A stretch of DNA of 63,049 nucleotides, taken from contig NHJO01000007.1 of NCBI GenBank assembly GCA_002169695.1, positions 1-63,049 of the forward strand, given 5' to 3'. Every line of letters begins with the position of its first letter. Position 1 is the stretch's first letter. Positions 46,939 through 55,104 of this stretch are shown here, one piece after another. Position numbers and translations under genes: made by a program. The notes under the pieces were generated by a model. The model was not told where the DNA came from. It saw nothing but the letters and a program-made list of their open reading frames with translations, and did not search any database. This DNA is from a bacterium TMED217. Its GTDB lineage: Bacteria; Fidelibacterota; Marinisomatia; Marinisomatales; UBA1611.

Positions 46939-47532
46939 TTAATTACTGATTTTAATATTAATTGGGATAGTTTTTTCTAGTATTTGATCTTTACTACCTA
47001 AGTTTTGAATATTTTTCACTATGTCCATCCCTTTTATTACCTGACCAAATGCAGCAAAGCCTTGCCCATCTGGATTTCGTTTTCCACCAAAGTTTAACTC
47101 TGGTTGGTCTTTTATACATATAAAAAATTCTGAGCTAGCAGTCCCTGGCTCTAACCTTGCCATTGAGATTGTCCCATTTTTATGTAATACCCCTGTCGCT
47201 TTTGTCGTTTCATGCTTGATCGGTTCAAGCTCCATTGGATGTTTTTCAAAACCTAATCCTCCTTGAATTACTTCAATCTGTATATTGTTTTGAGGTTGAT
47301 TTTTTGAATGTACAACTCTATAAAAATGGCAGTCATCATATCTGTTTTGTATTATATAAGATAAAAAGTTGTTTACAGTTATTGGTGCTTTTTTATGGTA
47401 TAGTTCTAATATAATCTGACCGATAGGAGTGTAAATTATAATTATTGGGTTTTTTACTTTCTGACAAGATTCTATATTTATTAAGAATAATAATAGTGAT
47501 ATAGTAGTAAATATTTTTTTTATATAATCCAA
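46939..47532 (-). CDS. Cyclophilin-type peptidyl-prolyl isomerase, probable lipoprotein
   Basis: An N-terminal hydrophobic segment ends in a possible lipobox (IESC, Cys23), so the isomerase is probably exported and lipid-anchored. The cyclophilin domain is clear (YTPIGQIILELYHKKAPITV, FYRVVHS, GTISMARLEPGTASSEFFIC in parts, FAAFGQVIKGMDIV). It speeds proline isomerisation in the folding of envelope proteins. Catalytic residues match the active bacterial type (FxR, and Gln/Phe around SSEFFI). The lipobox has Glu at -2, which is unusual. Confidence 0.88.
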   Translation of the reverse strand: MDYIKKIFTTISLLLFLINIESCQKVKNPIIIIYTPIGQIILELYHKKAPITVNNFLSYIIQNRYDDCHFYRVVHSKNQPQNNIQIEVIQGGLGFEKHPMELEPIKHETTKATGVLHKNGTISMARLEPGTASSEFFICIKDQPELNFGGKRNPDGQGFAAFGQVIKGMDIVKNIQNLGSKDQILEKTIPINIKISN

Positions 47533-47651
47533 TACAAAGCCTAATTTATTTTAATTATATATTATTAATAAATAATTATGCTAAAAATATTACATTGAAT
47601 ATTATGACAATTTTATTTAATAGTATTTAACAGATAATAAAAATTTAATAA

Positions 47652-48581
47652 ATGAAAAAAATAATTACTATCATTGGAGCCACTTCAGTAGGAAAAACAG
47701 ACTTAGCTATAAGAATAGCAGAAGCATTAAATGGTGAAATTATTGGTTTGGATTCTAGGCAGATATATAATTATATGCCTATCGGAACCGCTCAGCCAAC
47801 TGAACATGAAAGAAAATGTATTAAGCATCACTTGATTGGTATTAGAGATCCATGGGATTCTATTTCTGCAGGTGAATATGCAAAAATGGTAATAAAAAAA
47901 GTCAATAATATAATAGAAAAAGGTTCGGTTCCGATAATATGTGGTGGCGCTGGTTTATATTATAGAGCAATAACAAAAGGAATCTTTTCTAAAAGTCATA
48001 CAGATATTGCAATCAGACAAAAATTGGAAAATAATTACATGGAGGATTCAAATTCTTTGATGTTAAGGCTAAAAGATATTGATCCTGCATATGCAAAAAT
48101 TGTTCATATCAATAATAAGAAGCGATTAATTAGAGCATTAGAAATATTTGAGTTAACAGGAATTTCTCCTACTGAGCATTTTGCGAATCAAAAAATTAAT
48201 CAATCTGAATTATTAAACCTTTTTACGGTTTATTTATCATTAGAAAAAAAAAATCATTTAAATAAAATTATTGAACGTACAAATAATATGTTAGAGAATG
48301 GCTGGATAGAAGAGGTCAAAAATTTGCTCTTGATAAAGAAAGAAAAAGAAGTCAGTATTCCTCCTTTAGATTCAATTGGTTATAAGCAAATTATAGATTA
48401 TTTAAATGGTGATATTGATAAAACTACGCTTTTAAATTCAATAGTAGTTAAAACTCGGCAGTATGCTAGGAAGCAAAGCCAATGGTTTAAAAATGAGAAT
48501 ATTGACCTATCTATTGATTTGACAAATTTAAATAATCAGGATATACACAACCACATTTGTGATATTTATAATTTTATTTAA
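47652..48581 (+). CDS. miaA: tRNA dimethylallyltransferase
   Basis: MiaA adds a dimethylallyl group to A37 of tRNAs reading codons that start with U. The 309-residue protein has the P-loop GATSVGKT (9-16), LDSRQIYNYMPIGTAQPT and VPIICGGAGLYYRAI. The C-terminal TRQYARKQSQWFK motif is also visible. Its substrate DMAPP comes from the MEP pathway encoded upstream. It is divergent from the cyclophilin gene, so 47533-47651 should hold both promoters, but I can place neither with confidence. Confidence 0.96.
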   Translation: MKKIITIIGATSVGKTDLAIRIAEALNGEIIGLDSRQIYNYMPIGTAQPTEHERKCIKHHLIGIRDPWDSISAGEYAKMVIKKVNNIIEKGSVPIICGGAGLYYRAITKGIFSKSHTDIAIRQKLENNYMEDSNSLMLRLKDIDPAYAKIVHINNKKRLIRALEIFELTGISPTEHFANQKINQSELLNLFTVYLSLEKKNHLNKIIERTNNMLENGWIEEVKNLLLIKKEKEVSIPPLDSIGYKQIIDYLNGDIDKTTLLNSIVVKTRQYARKQSQWFKNENIDLSIDLTNLNNQDIHNHICDIYNFI

Positions 48582-48652
48582 CCTTTTATTTTGTTTTAGC
48601 TTCATTAATTCATCATCTTTTAGTAACCTTCAATCACAATATTGCCTTTAAA

Positions 48653-48670
48653 CTAGTACAGAGAGACTGG
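48653..48670 (+). promoter_or_regulatory. PyrR-binding RNA hairpin (anti-antiterminator)
   Basis: The loop and flanks AGTACAGAGAGACT (48655-48668) match 12 of 14 positions of the PyrR-binding consensus ARUCCNGNGAGGYU. The flanking bases pair (CTAGT with ACTGG, one G-U). A terminator hairpin follows 18 bases on, before pyrR. UMP-bound PyrR would stabilise this hairpin and favour termination. Confidence 0.8.
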
Positions 48671-48687
48671 TAAGGATATATAATAAC

Positions 48688-48729
48688 ACCTCCTTATGAG
48701 TCTTTTTGTCTTATTCAGGAGGTTTTTTT
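48688..48729 (+). terminator. Attenuator terminator of the pyr operon
   Basis: ACCTCCT (48688-48694) pairs with AGGAGGT (48717-48723), with a further inner stem (48696-48700 with 48710-48714), and a run of seven T follows. It lies between the PyrR-binding hairpin and pyrR. Its 3' arm contains AGGAGG, the only Shine-Dalgarno-like sequence ahead of pyrR, 16 bases before the ATG. Confidence 0.85.
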
Positions 48730-48738
48730 ATAATAAAA

Positions 48739-49281
48739 ATGAAAAAAAATGTACAAATACTTTCATCTAAGGACATTGAAAAAAAACTAATTCGAATTAG
48801 TCATGAGATTGTTGAAAATCATAATGATATTGATAATATCGTTATGCTAGGAATTCATAATAGAGGAGTCCCTATTGCTCAGAGAATAAATGAAATTATT
48901 CTAAAAATTACTAACATAGATATTCCTCTAGGGTCATTAGATATAACTTTTCATAGAGATGATTTTAGAGACAGGTTATTAATGCCAGAGATAAGAGAAA
49001 CAAAAATAAGTTTTTCTCTTGATGATAAAGTTGTCGTTCTAGTCGATGATGTGCTCTATTCTGGTCGAACAATTCGAGCAGCTCTTGATGAGATTAATAG
49101 CTTTGGTAGACCATCATTAGTGAGACTTGCTGTCTTAATTGATAGAGGGCATAGAGAGTTACCAATAAGAGCTGATTTTATAGGTAAAAATATACCCACT
49201 AATAGTGGAGAGCATGTTGATGTTCGTTTAAGAGAATCTGATAATGAGGAAGGCGTTTTTCTTGTTAAAAATGTTGATTAA
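48739..49281 (+). CDS. pyrR: Bifunctional pyr operon regulator / uracil phosphoribosyltransferase
   Basis: PyrR binds pyr mRNA with UMP and causes attenuation, and has weak uracil phosphoribosyltransferase activity. The 180-residue protein has the PRPP motif VVLVDDVLYSGRTIRAAL, GIHNRGVPIAQRI and LVRLAVLIDRGHRELPI. ATG 48739 gives the family length; an in-frame TTG at 48706 begins inside the terminator. A PyrR box and terminator precede it, and pyrB and pyrC follow, so the gene controls its own operon. Confidence 0.95.
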   Translation: MKKNVQILSSKDIEKKLIRISHEIVENHNDIDNIVMLGIHNRGVPIAQRINEIILKITNIDIPLGSLDITFHRDDFRDRLLMPEIRETKISFSLDDKVVVLVDDVLYSGRTIRAALDEINSFGRPSLVRLAVLIDRGHRELPIRADFIGKNIPTNSGEHVDVRLRESDNEEGVFLVKNVD

Positions 49282-49283
49282 AT

Positions 49284-50210
49284 ATGTTAAAAGATAAGCA
49301 TTTATTAAAGTTAGAAGATTATCCTAAAGAAGATATTCAGAATATTATAGAAACTGCGTTTACCTTTAGAGAGGTGCTTGATAGGCCTATTAAAAAGGTA
49401 CCTTCTTTAAAAGGTATTACCGTGGTTAACTTATTTTTCGAAAATTCAACACGAACACGAATTAGTTTTGAGTTAGCACAAAAAAGGTTGAGCGCAGACA
49501 CAGTTAATTTCTCTGCACCAACAAGTAGTTTGAAAAAAGGTGAGAGTTTTAAAGATACTGCTCAGAATATTGAGGCTATGAAAATCGATGCAGTCGTTAT
49601 GAGGCATCCAACGCCTGGAGCGCCAAAACATCTTACTGATTTTATTGATGCTGTAGTTATAAATGCTGGTGATGGTACGCATGAACATCCTACTCAGGCA
49701 ATTTTAGATATGATGAGCCTAAAGGAAAAGTTCGGGTATATTAAAGGTCTTAATGTTGGAATCATTGGAGATATTAATCATAGCAGAGTAGCAAGAAGTA
49801 ACATCTATGGATTGGTAACTATGGGAGCGAATGTGACTCTCTGCGGGCCACCAAATTTGATTCCTGATAATATTATCAATCTAGGAGTAAAAGTTAATTA
49901 TAATATTGATGAGGTTATAGAATGGGCAGATGCGGTTAATGTTTTAAGAATTCAAAGAGAGAGAATGGGTATAGGGATAATACCCTCTGAACGAGAATAT
50001 AGAACGCTGTTTGGAGTTACAGAGGAAAGGCTAGCTAGAAGAGGAAATGAGCTAGTTATAATGCATCCAGGGCCAATGAATCGTGGAGTAGAAATAGATG
50101 ATCGCGTAGCAGATAGTGATCAAGCTATAATTTTAGATCAAGTTCTTAATGGAGTAGCTTCTAGAATGTCGATTTTATACTTATTGTTAGGATCTAAAGA
50201 GGAAGGTTAA
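49284..50210 (+). CDS. pyrB: Aspartate carbamoyltransferase catalytic subunit
   Basis: PyrB joins carbamoyl phosphate and aspartate. The 308-residue protein has the carbamoyl-phosphate loop FFENSTRTRISFE, HPTQAILDMMSL, and VMHPGPMNRGVEIDDRVAD (near the end). It lacks a regulatory PyrI partner here; the PyrR attenuator provides control. Its TAA abuts the pyrC ATG, so the two are coupled. Confidence 0.97.
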   Translation: MLKDKHLLKLEDYPKEDIQNIIETAFTFREVLDRPIKKVPSLKGITVVNLFFENSTRTRISFELAQKRLSADTVNFSAPTSSLKKGESFKDTAQNIEAMKIDAVVMRHPTPGAPKHLTDFIDAVVINAGDGTHEHPTQAILDMMSLKEKFGYIKGLNVGIIGDINHSRVARSNIYGLVTMGANVTLCGPPNLIPDNIINLGVKVNYNIDEVIEWADAVNVLRIQRERMGIGIIPSEREYRTLFGVTEERLARRGNELVIMHPGPMNRGVEIDDRVADSDQAIILDQVLNGVASRMSILYLLLGSKEEG

Positions 50211-51500
50211 ATGAAGACGGAAAGATTACCAGAAAAATTATTATTACAAAATGTAGAAATCTTAGATCCTTTAAATGAAACCAATAAAAAAGGTGATGTT
50301 CTATTAGTAAATGGAAATATTGCTAATATTGGGCAATTTGAGTTTTCTAAAGATATTAAAATTATTAATTGTGGGGGCTTAACTCTTACTCAAGGATTTT
50401 GTGATTTGCATGTTCATTTTAGAGATCCTGGGTATGAAGATAAAGAAACATTAGAGTCTGGGTCTAAAGCTGCTTTAGCTGGAGGGTTTACTCGGGTTTG
50501 CACCATGCCTAATACAAAGCCTACGATTGATTCTCCAGAGTATATTAAATATATAATTGAAAAATCAAAAAAATGCCCTATACATATTCATCCAATTGGT
50601 GCAGTAACAAAAAGACAAAAAGGTAAAGAAATAAGTGAGATGGGCTTAATGAAAAAAGTAGGAGCTATAGCCTTTAGCGATGATGGTATACCTATTCAGA
50701 ATGGACTTGTGATGCGAAAAGCTTTAGAATATTCTAAAATGCTTGATGTCCCGATTATAAATCATGCAGAAGATGATTGTTTGCGATGTGATGGGGTGAT
50801 GAATGAAGGTATAATATCTACAAGACTAGGTTTAAATGGAAATCCTAGCATAGCTGAGTCAACAATGGTATATAGAGATTTAAAATTAGCTGATATTACA
50901 GGTGCTAAGTTGCATGTTCCCCATGTCAGTACAGCTGCTTCAGTCGTTAATATAAAAGAAATGAAGTGTTCTAATAATAAGATTACAGCTGAGGTTACGC
51001 CTCATCATTTGTTTTTCAATGATGAGGATTTACTGAGCTATAACACAAATTTAAAAGTTGCGCCTCCAATAAGAAATAATAGGTCAAGAAAAGCATTAAT
51101 CAAAGGTATTAAGCAAGGAGTCATTGATTGTATAGCAACAGATCATGCTCCTCATAGCCTGTATGAAAAAGAAACTACGTTTGATTGCGCTTCATTTGGC
51201 ATGATTGGTTTAGAATCTTGCTTCGGTATAGTTAAAAAAATATTAGTTGATGAAGAAGGATTAAGCCTCATTAATCTGGTGAAGCTTTTAACGGTATCTC
51301 CAAGAAAAATAATGGGTTTTGATTATAATTTATTGGATATAGGAAAAGAAGCTGAGCTAGTTTTATTTGATTCTAACCAAAATTGGACATTTAAAAAAAA
51401 TAATGTTTTTTCTAAATCTATTAACTCACCTTTTTATGGGAAAGAGCTCTCCGGTAAAATAAAGTACACAATTTCTAAAGGATATCTCTCTCAAATTTGA
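50211..51500 (+). CDS. pyrC: Dihydroorotase
   Basis: PyrC closes carbamoyl-aspartate to dihydroorotate. This is the longer 429-residue amidohydrolase type, with the zinc motif DLHVHFRDPGYE, HAEDD, the EVTPHH segment and the catalytic aspartate in ATDHAPH. It is full length with metal ligands intact, unlike the inactive PyrC-like subunits that pair with some PyrB. It is the last gene of the visible pyr operon; pyrD, pyrE and pyrF are elsewhere. Confidence 0.96.
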   Translation: MKTERLPEKLLLQNVEILDPLNETNKKGDVLLVNGNIANIGQFEFSKDIKIINCGGLTLTQGFCDLHVHFRDPGYEDKETLESGSKAALAGGFTRVCTMPNTKPTIDSPEYIKYIIEKSKKCPIHIHPIGAVTKRQKGKEISEMGLMKKVGAIAFSDDGIPIQNGLVMRKALEYSKMLDVPIINHAEDDCLRCDGVMNEGIISTRLGLNGNPSIAESTMVYRDLKLADITGAKLHVPHVSTAASVVNIKEMKCSNNKITAEVTPHHLFFNDEDLLSYNTNLKVAPPIRNNRSRKALIKGIKQGVIDCIATDHAPHSLYEKETTFDCASFGMIGLESCFGIVKKILVDEEGLSLINLVKLLTVSPRKIMGFDYNLLDIGKEAELVLFDSNQNWTFKKNNVFSKSINSPFYGKELSGKIKYTISKGYLSQI

Positions 51501-51526
51501 TAATCAAATTTTCCTATTAATAAAGA

Positions 51527-51553
51527 TTGAAATTTTTTTATAATTAATATAAG
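51527..51553 (+). promoter_or_regulatory. Possible promoter of the rplM operon
   Basis: TTGAAA (51527-51532) and TATAAG (51548-51553) are separated by 15 bp, which is short for sigma-70. They lie in the 77-bp gap after pyrC, 25 bases before the rplM ATG. An AT-only inverted repeat (51493-51511) spans the pyrC stop and could weakly end the pyr transcript. Confidence 0.3.
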
Positions 51554-51577
51554 TTTGTCGGCTTAATTGTTTTATAA

Positions 51578-52006
51578 ATGAAGACAAAGACATTAAAAAT
51601 ATCGGAAATTGAAAAAGATTGGTGGATAGCTGACGCAGAATCCCAAATCTTAGGGAGGCTTGCTAGTAAAATTGCACAAATCCTAAGAGGGAAGCATAAA
51701 GTCAATTTTGTTCCTCACATGGATAATGGTGACTGTGTAGTTGTTGTTAATGCAGAAAAAGTGATGGTAACGGGAAATAAAGAAAATAATAAATCGTATT
51801 TTAGACACACCGGATATGTTGGCGGTGTTAAAATGACTAGTTTAGCACACTTAAGAAGGACATATCCTGAGAGAATAATTGAGAAGGCAGTTAAAGGAAT
51901 GCTTCCTCATAATAAACTGGGAAGAAGAATGTTAGGACATTTAAAAGTTTATTCGGGGTCTGATCATCCACATATAGCTCAAAACCCAAAAATATTAGAG
52001 ATTTAG
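51578..52006 (+). CDS. rplM: 50S ribosomal protein L13
   Basis: L13 is an early-assembly protein of the large subunit. The 142-residue sequence has [20 protein letters not shown] in part, [12 protein letters not shown] and [15 protein letters not shown]. It begins the classic rplM-rpsI-rpsB-tsf-pyrH-frr run. The rplM-rpsI pair is almost universal. Confidence 0.99.
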   Translation: MKTKTLKISEIEKDWWIADAESQILGRLASKIAQILRGKHKVNFVPHMDNGDCVVVVNAEKVMVTGNKENNKSYFRHTGYVGGVKMTSLAHLRRTYPERIIEKAVKGMLPHNKLGRRMLGHLKVYSGSDHPHIAQNPKILEI

Positions 52007-52007
52007 T

Positions 52008-52406
52008 TTGGCTACAAAACAACAATATATTGGAACAGGAAAACGCAAAAGGTCAGTTGCTCGTGTTTCAATAACTTCTCCAGGAAAAGGTAATATTAAT
52101 ATTAATGGTAATAATATTAATGAATATATGCCGCGTGAGAGCCTTATAACGGTTATTAAACAACCTCTAGCAGCTATTGATCAAGATAATAGATTCGATA
52201 TAAATGTAAATGTTCGAGGAGGGGGTCTGACTGGGCAAGCAGGTGCTATTCGCCTTGGAATATCTAGAGCACTATTAAATGCAAATCCAGATTATAGACC
52301 GGCTCTAAAATCTAAAGGACTCCTTACTAGAGACTCTAGAAAAGTAGAAAGAAAAAAACCTGGTCAGCCTGGTGCCCGTAAGAAATTTCAATTCTCTAAA
52401 CGATAA
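52008..52406 (+). CDS. rpsI: 30S ribosomal protein S9
   Basis: S9 reaches into the decoding region with its C-terminal tail. The 132-residue protein has [14 protein letters not shown] at the start, [20 protein letters not shown] (in part) and the basic tail ending KKFQFSKR, where the final KR is conserved. The start is TTG 52008, one base after the rplM stop. Confidence 0.99.
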   Translation: MATKQQYIGTGKRKRSVARVSITSPGKGNININGNNINEYMPRESLITVIKQPLAAIDQDNRFDINVNVRGGGLTGQAGAIRLGISRALLNANPDYRPALKSKGLLTRDSRKVERKKPGQPGARKKFQFSKR

Positions 52407-52417
52407 ATATATAAAAA

Positions 52418-53182
52418 ATGGCTTTTATTAAATTTGAAGATTTATTAGACACTGGAGCGCACTTTGGTCATGTGACTAGAAAATGGCATCCTAATTTCAA
52501 ACCATATATTCTTTTAGAAAAAAATGGTGTTCATATCATTAATCTTGAAGAAACGATAACTTCTTTTAATAAGGCGATGGACTTTATTCAAAGTGTTGTT
52601 AAGAAAAATGGGGAAATTTTATTTGTAGGTACAAAAAAACAGGCAAAAGATATTGTACAGCAGGAAGCTGATAGGTGCGGGATGTTTTATATTGTTGAAA
52701 GGTGGCTAGGAGGATCTTTAACAAATTTTACTACTATAAAGAAAAGTATAAAAAGATTAAAATTATTGGAGAAAGAAGGTTCTAGCCTTTATGAAAATCT
52801 AACAAAAAAAGAAACTCAGATGCTTAATCGTGAAAGAGTTAAGCTTTCTGATCAGCATCGTGGTATTAAAGATATGAGAAAACCACCTGATGCTGTAGTT
52901 ATTGTTGATGGGCAATATGAAGATACAGCAATAAAAGAAGCAACAAGCATGGGTATTCCTGTTGTTGCAATTATTGATTCAAATACTGATCCAAATAAGA
53001 TTAGTTATCCAATTCCAGCTAATGATGATTCTATCAGAACTATACAACTTTTGATAGGAAGTATTTCTGACTCAATACTTGAGATAAAAGGCTCTAAAAA
53101 AGATGATGCGAATCGAAATAATGTAGATTCCGAAACCGAACTAAACAGTATTGATAATGCTATTAAAGATGAAGAAGAATAA
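52418..53182 (+). CDS. rpsB: 30S ribosomal protein S2
   Basis: S2 binds at the head-body junction of the small subunit. The 254-residue protein has DTGAHFGHVTRKWHPNFKPYI (in part), GTKKQAKDIV, RWLGGSLTNFTTIKKSI and PDAVVIVDGQYEDTAIKEA in part. An acidic, Asp/Asn-rich tail of about 25 residues is extra and probably disordered. It lies next to tsf, as in most bacteria. Confidence 0.99.
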   Translation: MAFIKFEDLLDTGAHFGHVTRKWHPNFKPYILLEKNGVHIINLEETITSFNKAMDFIQSVVKKNGEILFVGTKKQAKDIVQQEADRCGMFYIVERWLGGSLTNFTTIKKSIKRLKLLEKEGSSLYENLTKKETQMLNRERVKLSDQHRGIKDMRKPPDAVVIVDGQYEDTAIKEATSMGIPVVAIIDSNTDPNKISYPIPANDDSIRTIQLLIGSISDSILEIKGSKKDDANRNNVDSETELNSIDNAIKDEEE

Positions 53183-53187
53183 TTATT

Positions 53188-53805
53188 ATGAGTATTGATG
53201 CAAAAACAGTAAAAGAATTAAGAAATAAAACTGGTGCTGGTATGATGGATTGTAAAAATGCGCTCAAAGAATCAGATGGAGATATAGACAAAGCAATTGA
53301 TCACTTAAGGAAATCTGGTATTGCAAAGGCTGAAAAAAAAGGTTCTAGAGATACTAAAGAAGGAATAGTTTATTCTTATATACATGCAGGTGGAAGAATT
53401 GGTGTTTTAATTGAAGTAAATTGCGAAACGGATTTTGTTGCAAAAAATAAAAGTTTTATTGAATTAGTAAAAAATGTAGCAATGCAAATTGCGGCTACTA
53501 ATCCTATATCGCTAGATAGAAGTTCTATAGATGAAGCAATGATCGCTAAAGAAAAAGAAATTTATGCTGATCAAGCAAAATCATCAGGGAAACCAGATAA
53601 TATTATTGAAAAAATGGTTGAAGGTAGAATGAATAAATTCTTCCAAGAAAATTGCCTCATGGAACAGGTCTATATCAAAAATTCTGATAAAAAAGTTGTA
53701 GACATAATGACAGAGACGATTGCCACTCTTGGAGAAAACATTACTATTAGTAGATATACTCGATTTGCTGTTGGTGAGTTGAGTATATCAACCGGAGAAA
53801 ATTAA
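53188..53805 (+). CDS. tsf: Elongation factor Ts, short form
   Basis: EF-Ts recycles EF-Tu. The N-terminal UBA-like domain has KTGAGMMDCKNAL (near 12-24). The core contains the EF-Tu-contact segment VNCETDFVAKN. The protein has 205 residues against about 280 in E. coli, which indicates the short type with one core subdomain, as in Thermus. Such forms act as dimers in the cases studied. It starts five bases after rpsB. Confidence 0.97.
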   Translation: MSIDAKTVKELRNKTGAGMMDCKNALKESDGDIDKAIDHLRKSGIAKAEKKGSRDTKEGIVYSYIHAGGRIGVLIEVNCETDFVAKNKSFIELVKNVAMQIAATNPISLDRSSIDEAMIAKEKEIYADQAKSSGKPDNIIEKMVEGRMNKFFQENCLMEQVYIKNSDKKVVDIMTETIATLGENITISRYTRFAVGELSISTGEN

Positions 53806-53814
53806 TTTTTATAA

Positions 53815-54531
53815 ATGTCAGAACCTGTATTTAGCCGAGTTCTTCTCAAACTTAGCGGAGAGGTTCTCTCTAATGACTATGGTTTTGGAATCTCACCAGA
53901 TAAAGTATCTTATTTAGCTGAACAAATTAAACCAATATATGACGCCAATGTGGATATCGGATTAATAATTGGAGCTGGAAATATATTTAGAGGTATGGAA
54001 GCTGCTGCAGGAGGGATGGATAGAGTTACCGGAGATTATTTAGGTATGTTAGCTACTATTATGAATGCTATCTCTCTTCAAGATTCATTAGAAAAAATAG
54101 GATGTGAAACGAGAACTTTGTCGGCTATAAATGTTACTCAAATTGCTGAGCCATATATAAGAAGAAGAGCCATTAGACATATGGAAAAAGGTAGGATTGT
54201 TATAATCGCTGGAGGTACAGGGAACCCTTTTTTCACTACAGATTCAGCTGCTGCTCTTAGAGCTACAGAATTGGGCTCTGAAATTGTTTTAAAAGGCACG
54301 AAGGTGGATGGGGTTTTTGATAAGGATCCTGAGAAATATACAAATGCAAAGAAATATAAAAATTTGTCTTACCAAAAAGTAATACAAGACAATCTTAGAG
54401 TTATGGATATGACAGCGATTACACTTTGTAGCGAAAATAATATTCCTATTAATGTTTTTAATATAAAAAAATCGGGGAACTTGTTAGATATAATTATGGG
54501 AAGTAATATAGGTACAATAATAGGTAATTAA
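53815..54531 (+). CDS. pyrH: UMP kinase
   Basis: PyrH phosphorylates UMP to UDP and is a hexamer of the amino-acid-kinase fold. Motifs include VLLKLSGEVLSNDYGFGI, IIGAGNIFRG, FFTTDSAAALRATELG and KGTKVDGVFDKDP. The 238-residue length is normal. It stands between tsf and frr in the conserved operon. Confidence 0.99.
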   Translation: MSEPVFSRVLLKLSGEVLSNDYGFGISPDKVSYLAEQIKPIYDANVDIGLIIGAGNIFRGMEAAAGGMDRVTGDYLGMLATIMNAISLQDSLEKIGCETRTLSAINVTQIAEPYIRRRAIRHMEKGRIVIIAGGTGNPFFTTDSAAALRATELGSEIVLKGTKVDGVFDKDPEKYTNAKKYKNLSYQKVIQDNLRVMDMTAITLCSENNIPINVFNIKKSGNLLDIIMGSNIGTIIGN

Positions 54532-55089
54532 ATGTTAGATGATATTCATAAAGATGCTTTTTCTCGGATGGATCAAGCATTAAATCATACACAGAGTGAA
54601 TTAAATAAAATAAGAACCGGGAGAGCTAATCCTGAAATTTTTGATGGTATTGTTGTTGATTATTATGGTACACTAACACCATTAAATCAAGTTTCTACTG
54701 TTTCAGTACCTGAACCTAGATTAATCACTCTACAGCCCTATGAAAAGTCATTAATTCCAATTATTGAAAAAGCTATATTGGATGCAAATTTAGGCTATAC
54801 TCCTGGAAATAACGGGACATCGGTTCTTATCCCTATACCATCTTTATCTGAAGAACGTAGAGTTGAATTAATTAAGTTTACACATAAAATTATTGAAGAT
54901 GGAAGAATCGCTGTGCGAAATGTCCGTAGAGATGCACTTCATCGTATACATGACTATGGAAAAGAGGAAAATATTAGTGAAGATGAAATTAAAGGACGGG
55001 AGACTGAATTACAAAGTATCACCGATGAACACATTAAAGGATTAAATAGTCATCAAGAAAAAAAAGAAAAAGAACTGATGGAAGTTTAA
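54532..55089 (+). CDS. frr: Ribosome recycling factor
   Basis: RRF splits the ribosome with EF-G after termination. The 185-residue protein has the three-helix bundle and beta domain, with IRTGRANPEIFDGI, VDYYGTLTPLNQVSTVSVPE in part, and RVELIKFTHKIIEDGRIAVRNVRRDA in parts. The ATG abuts the pyrH stop. It is the last gene of the operon and converges on nrdJ, with 15 bases between the stops and no clear terminator. Confidence 0.99.
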   Translation: MLDDIHKDAFSRMDQALNHTQSELNKIRTGRANPEIFDGIVVDYYGTLTPLNQVSTVSVPEPRLITLQPYEKSLIPIIEKAILDANLGYTPGNNGTSVLIPIPSLSEERRVELIKFTHKIIEDGRIAVRNVRRDALHRIHDYGKEENISEDEIKGRETELQSITDEHIKGLNSHQEKKEKELMEV

Positions 55090-55104
55090 ACTGATATTAT
55101 ATAA

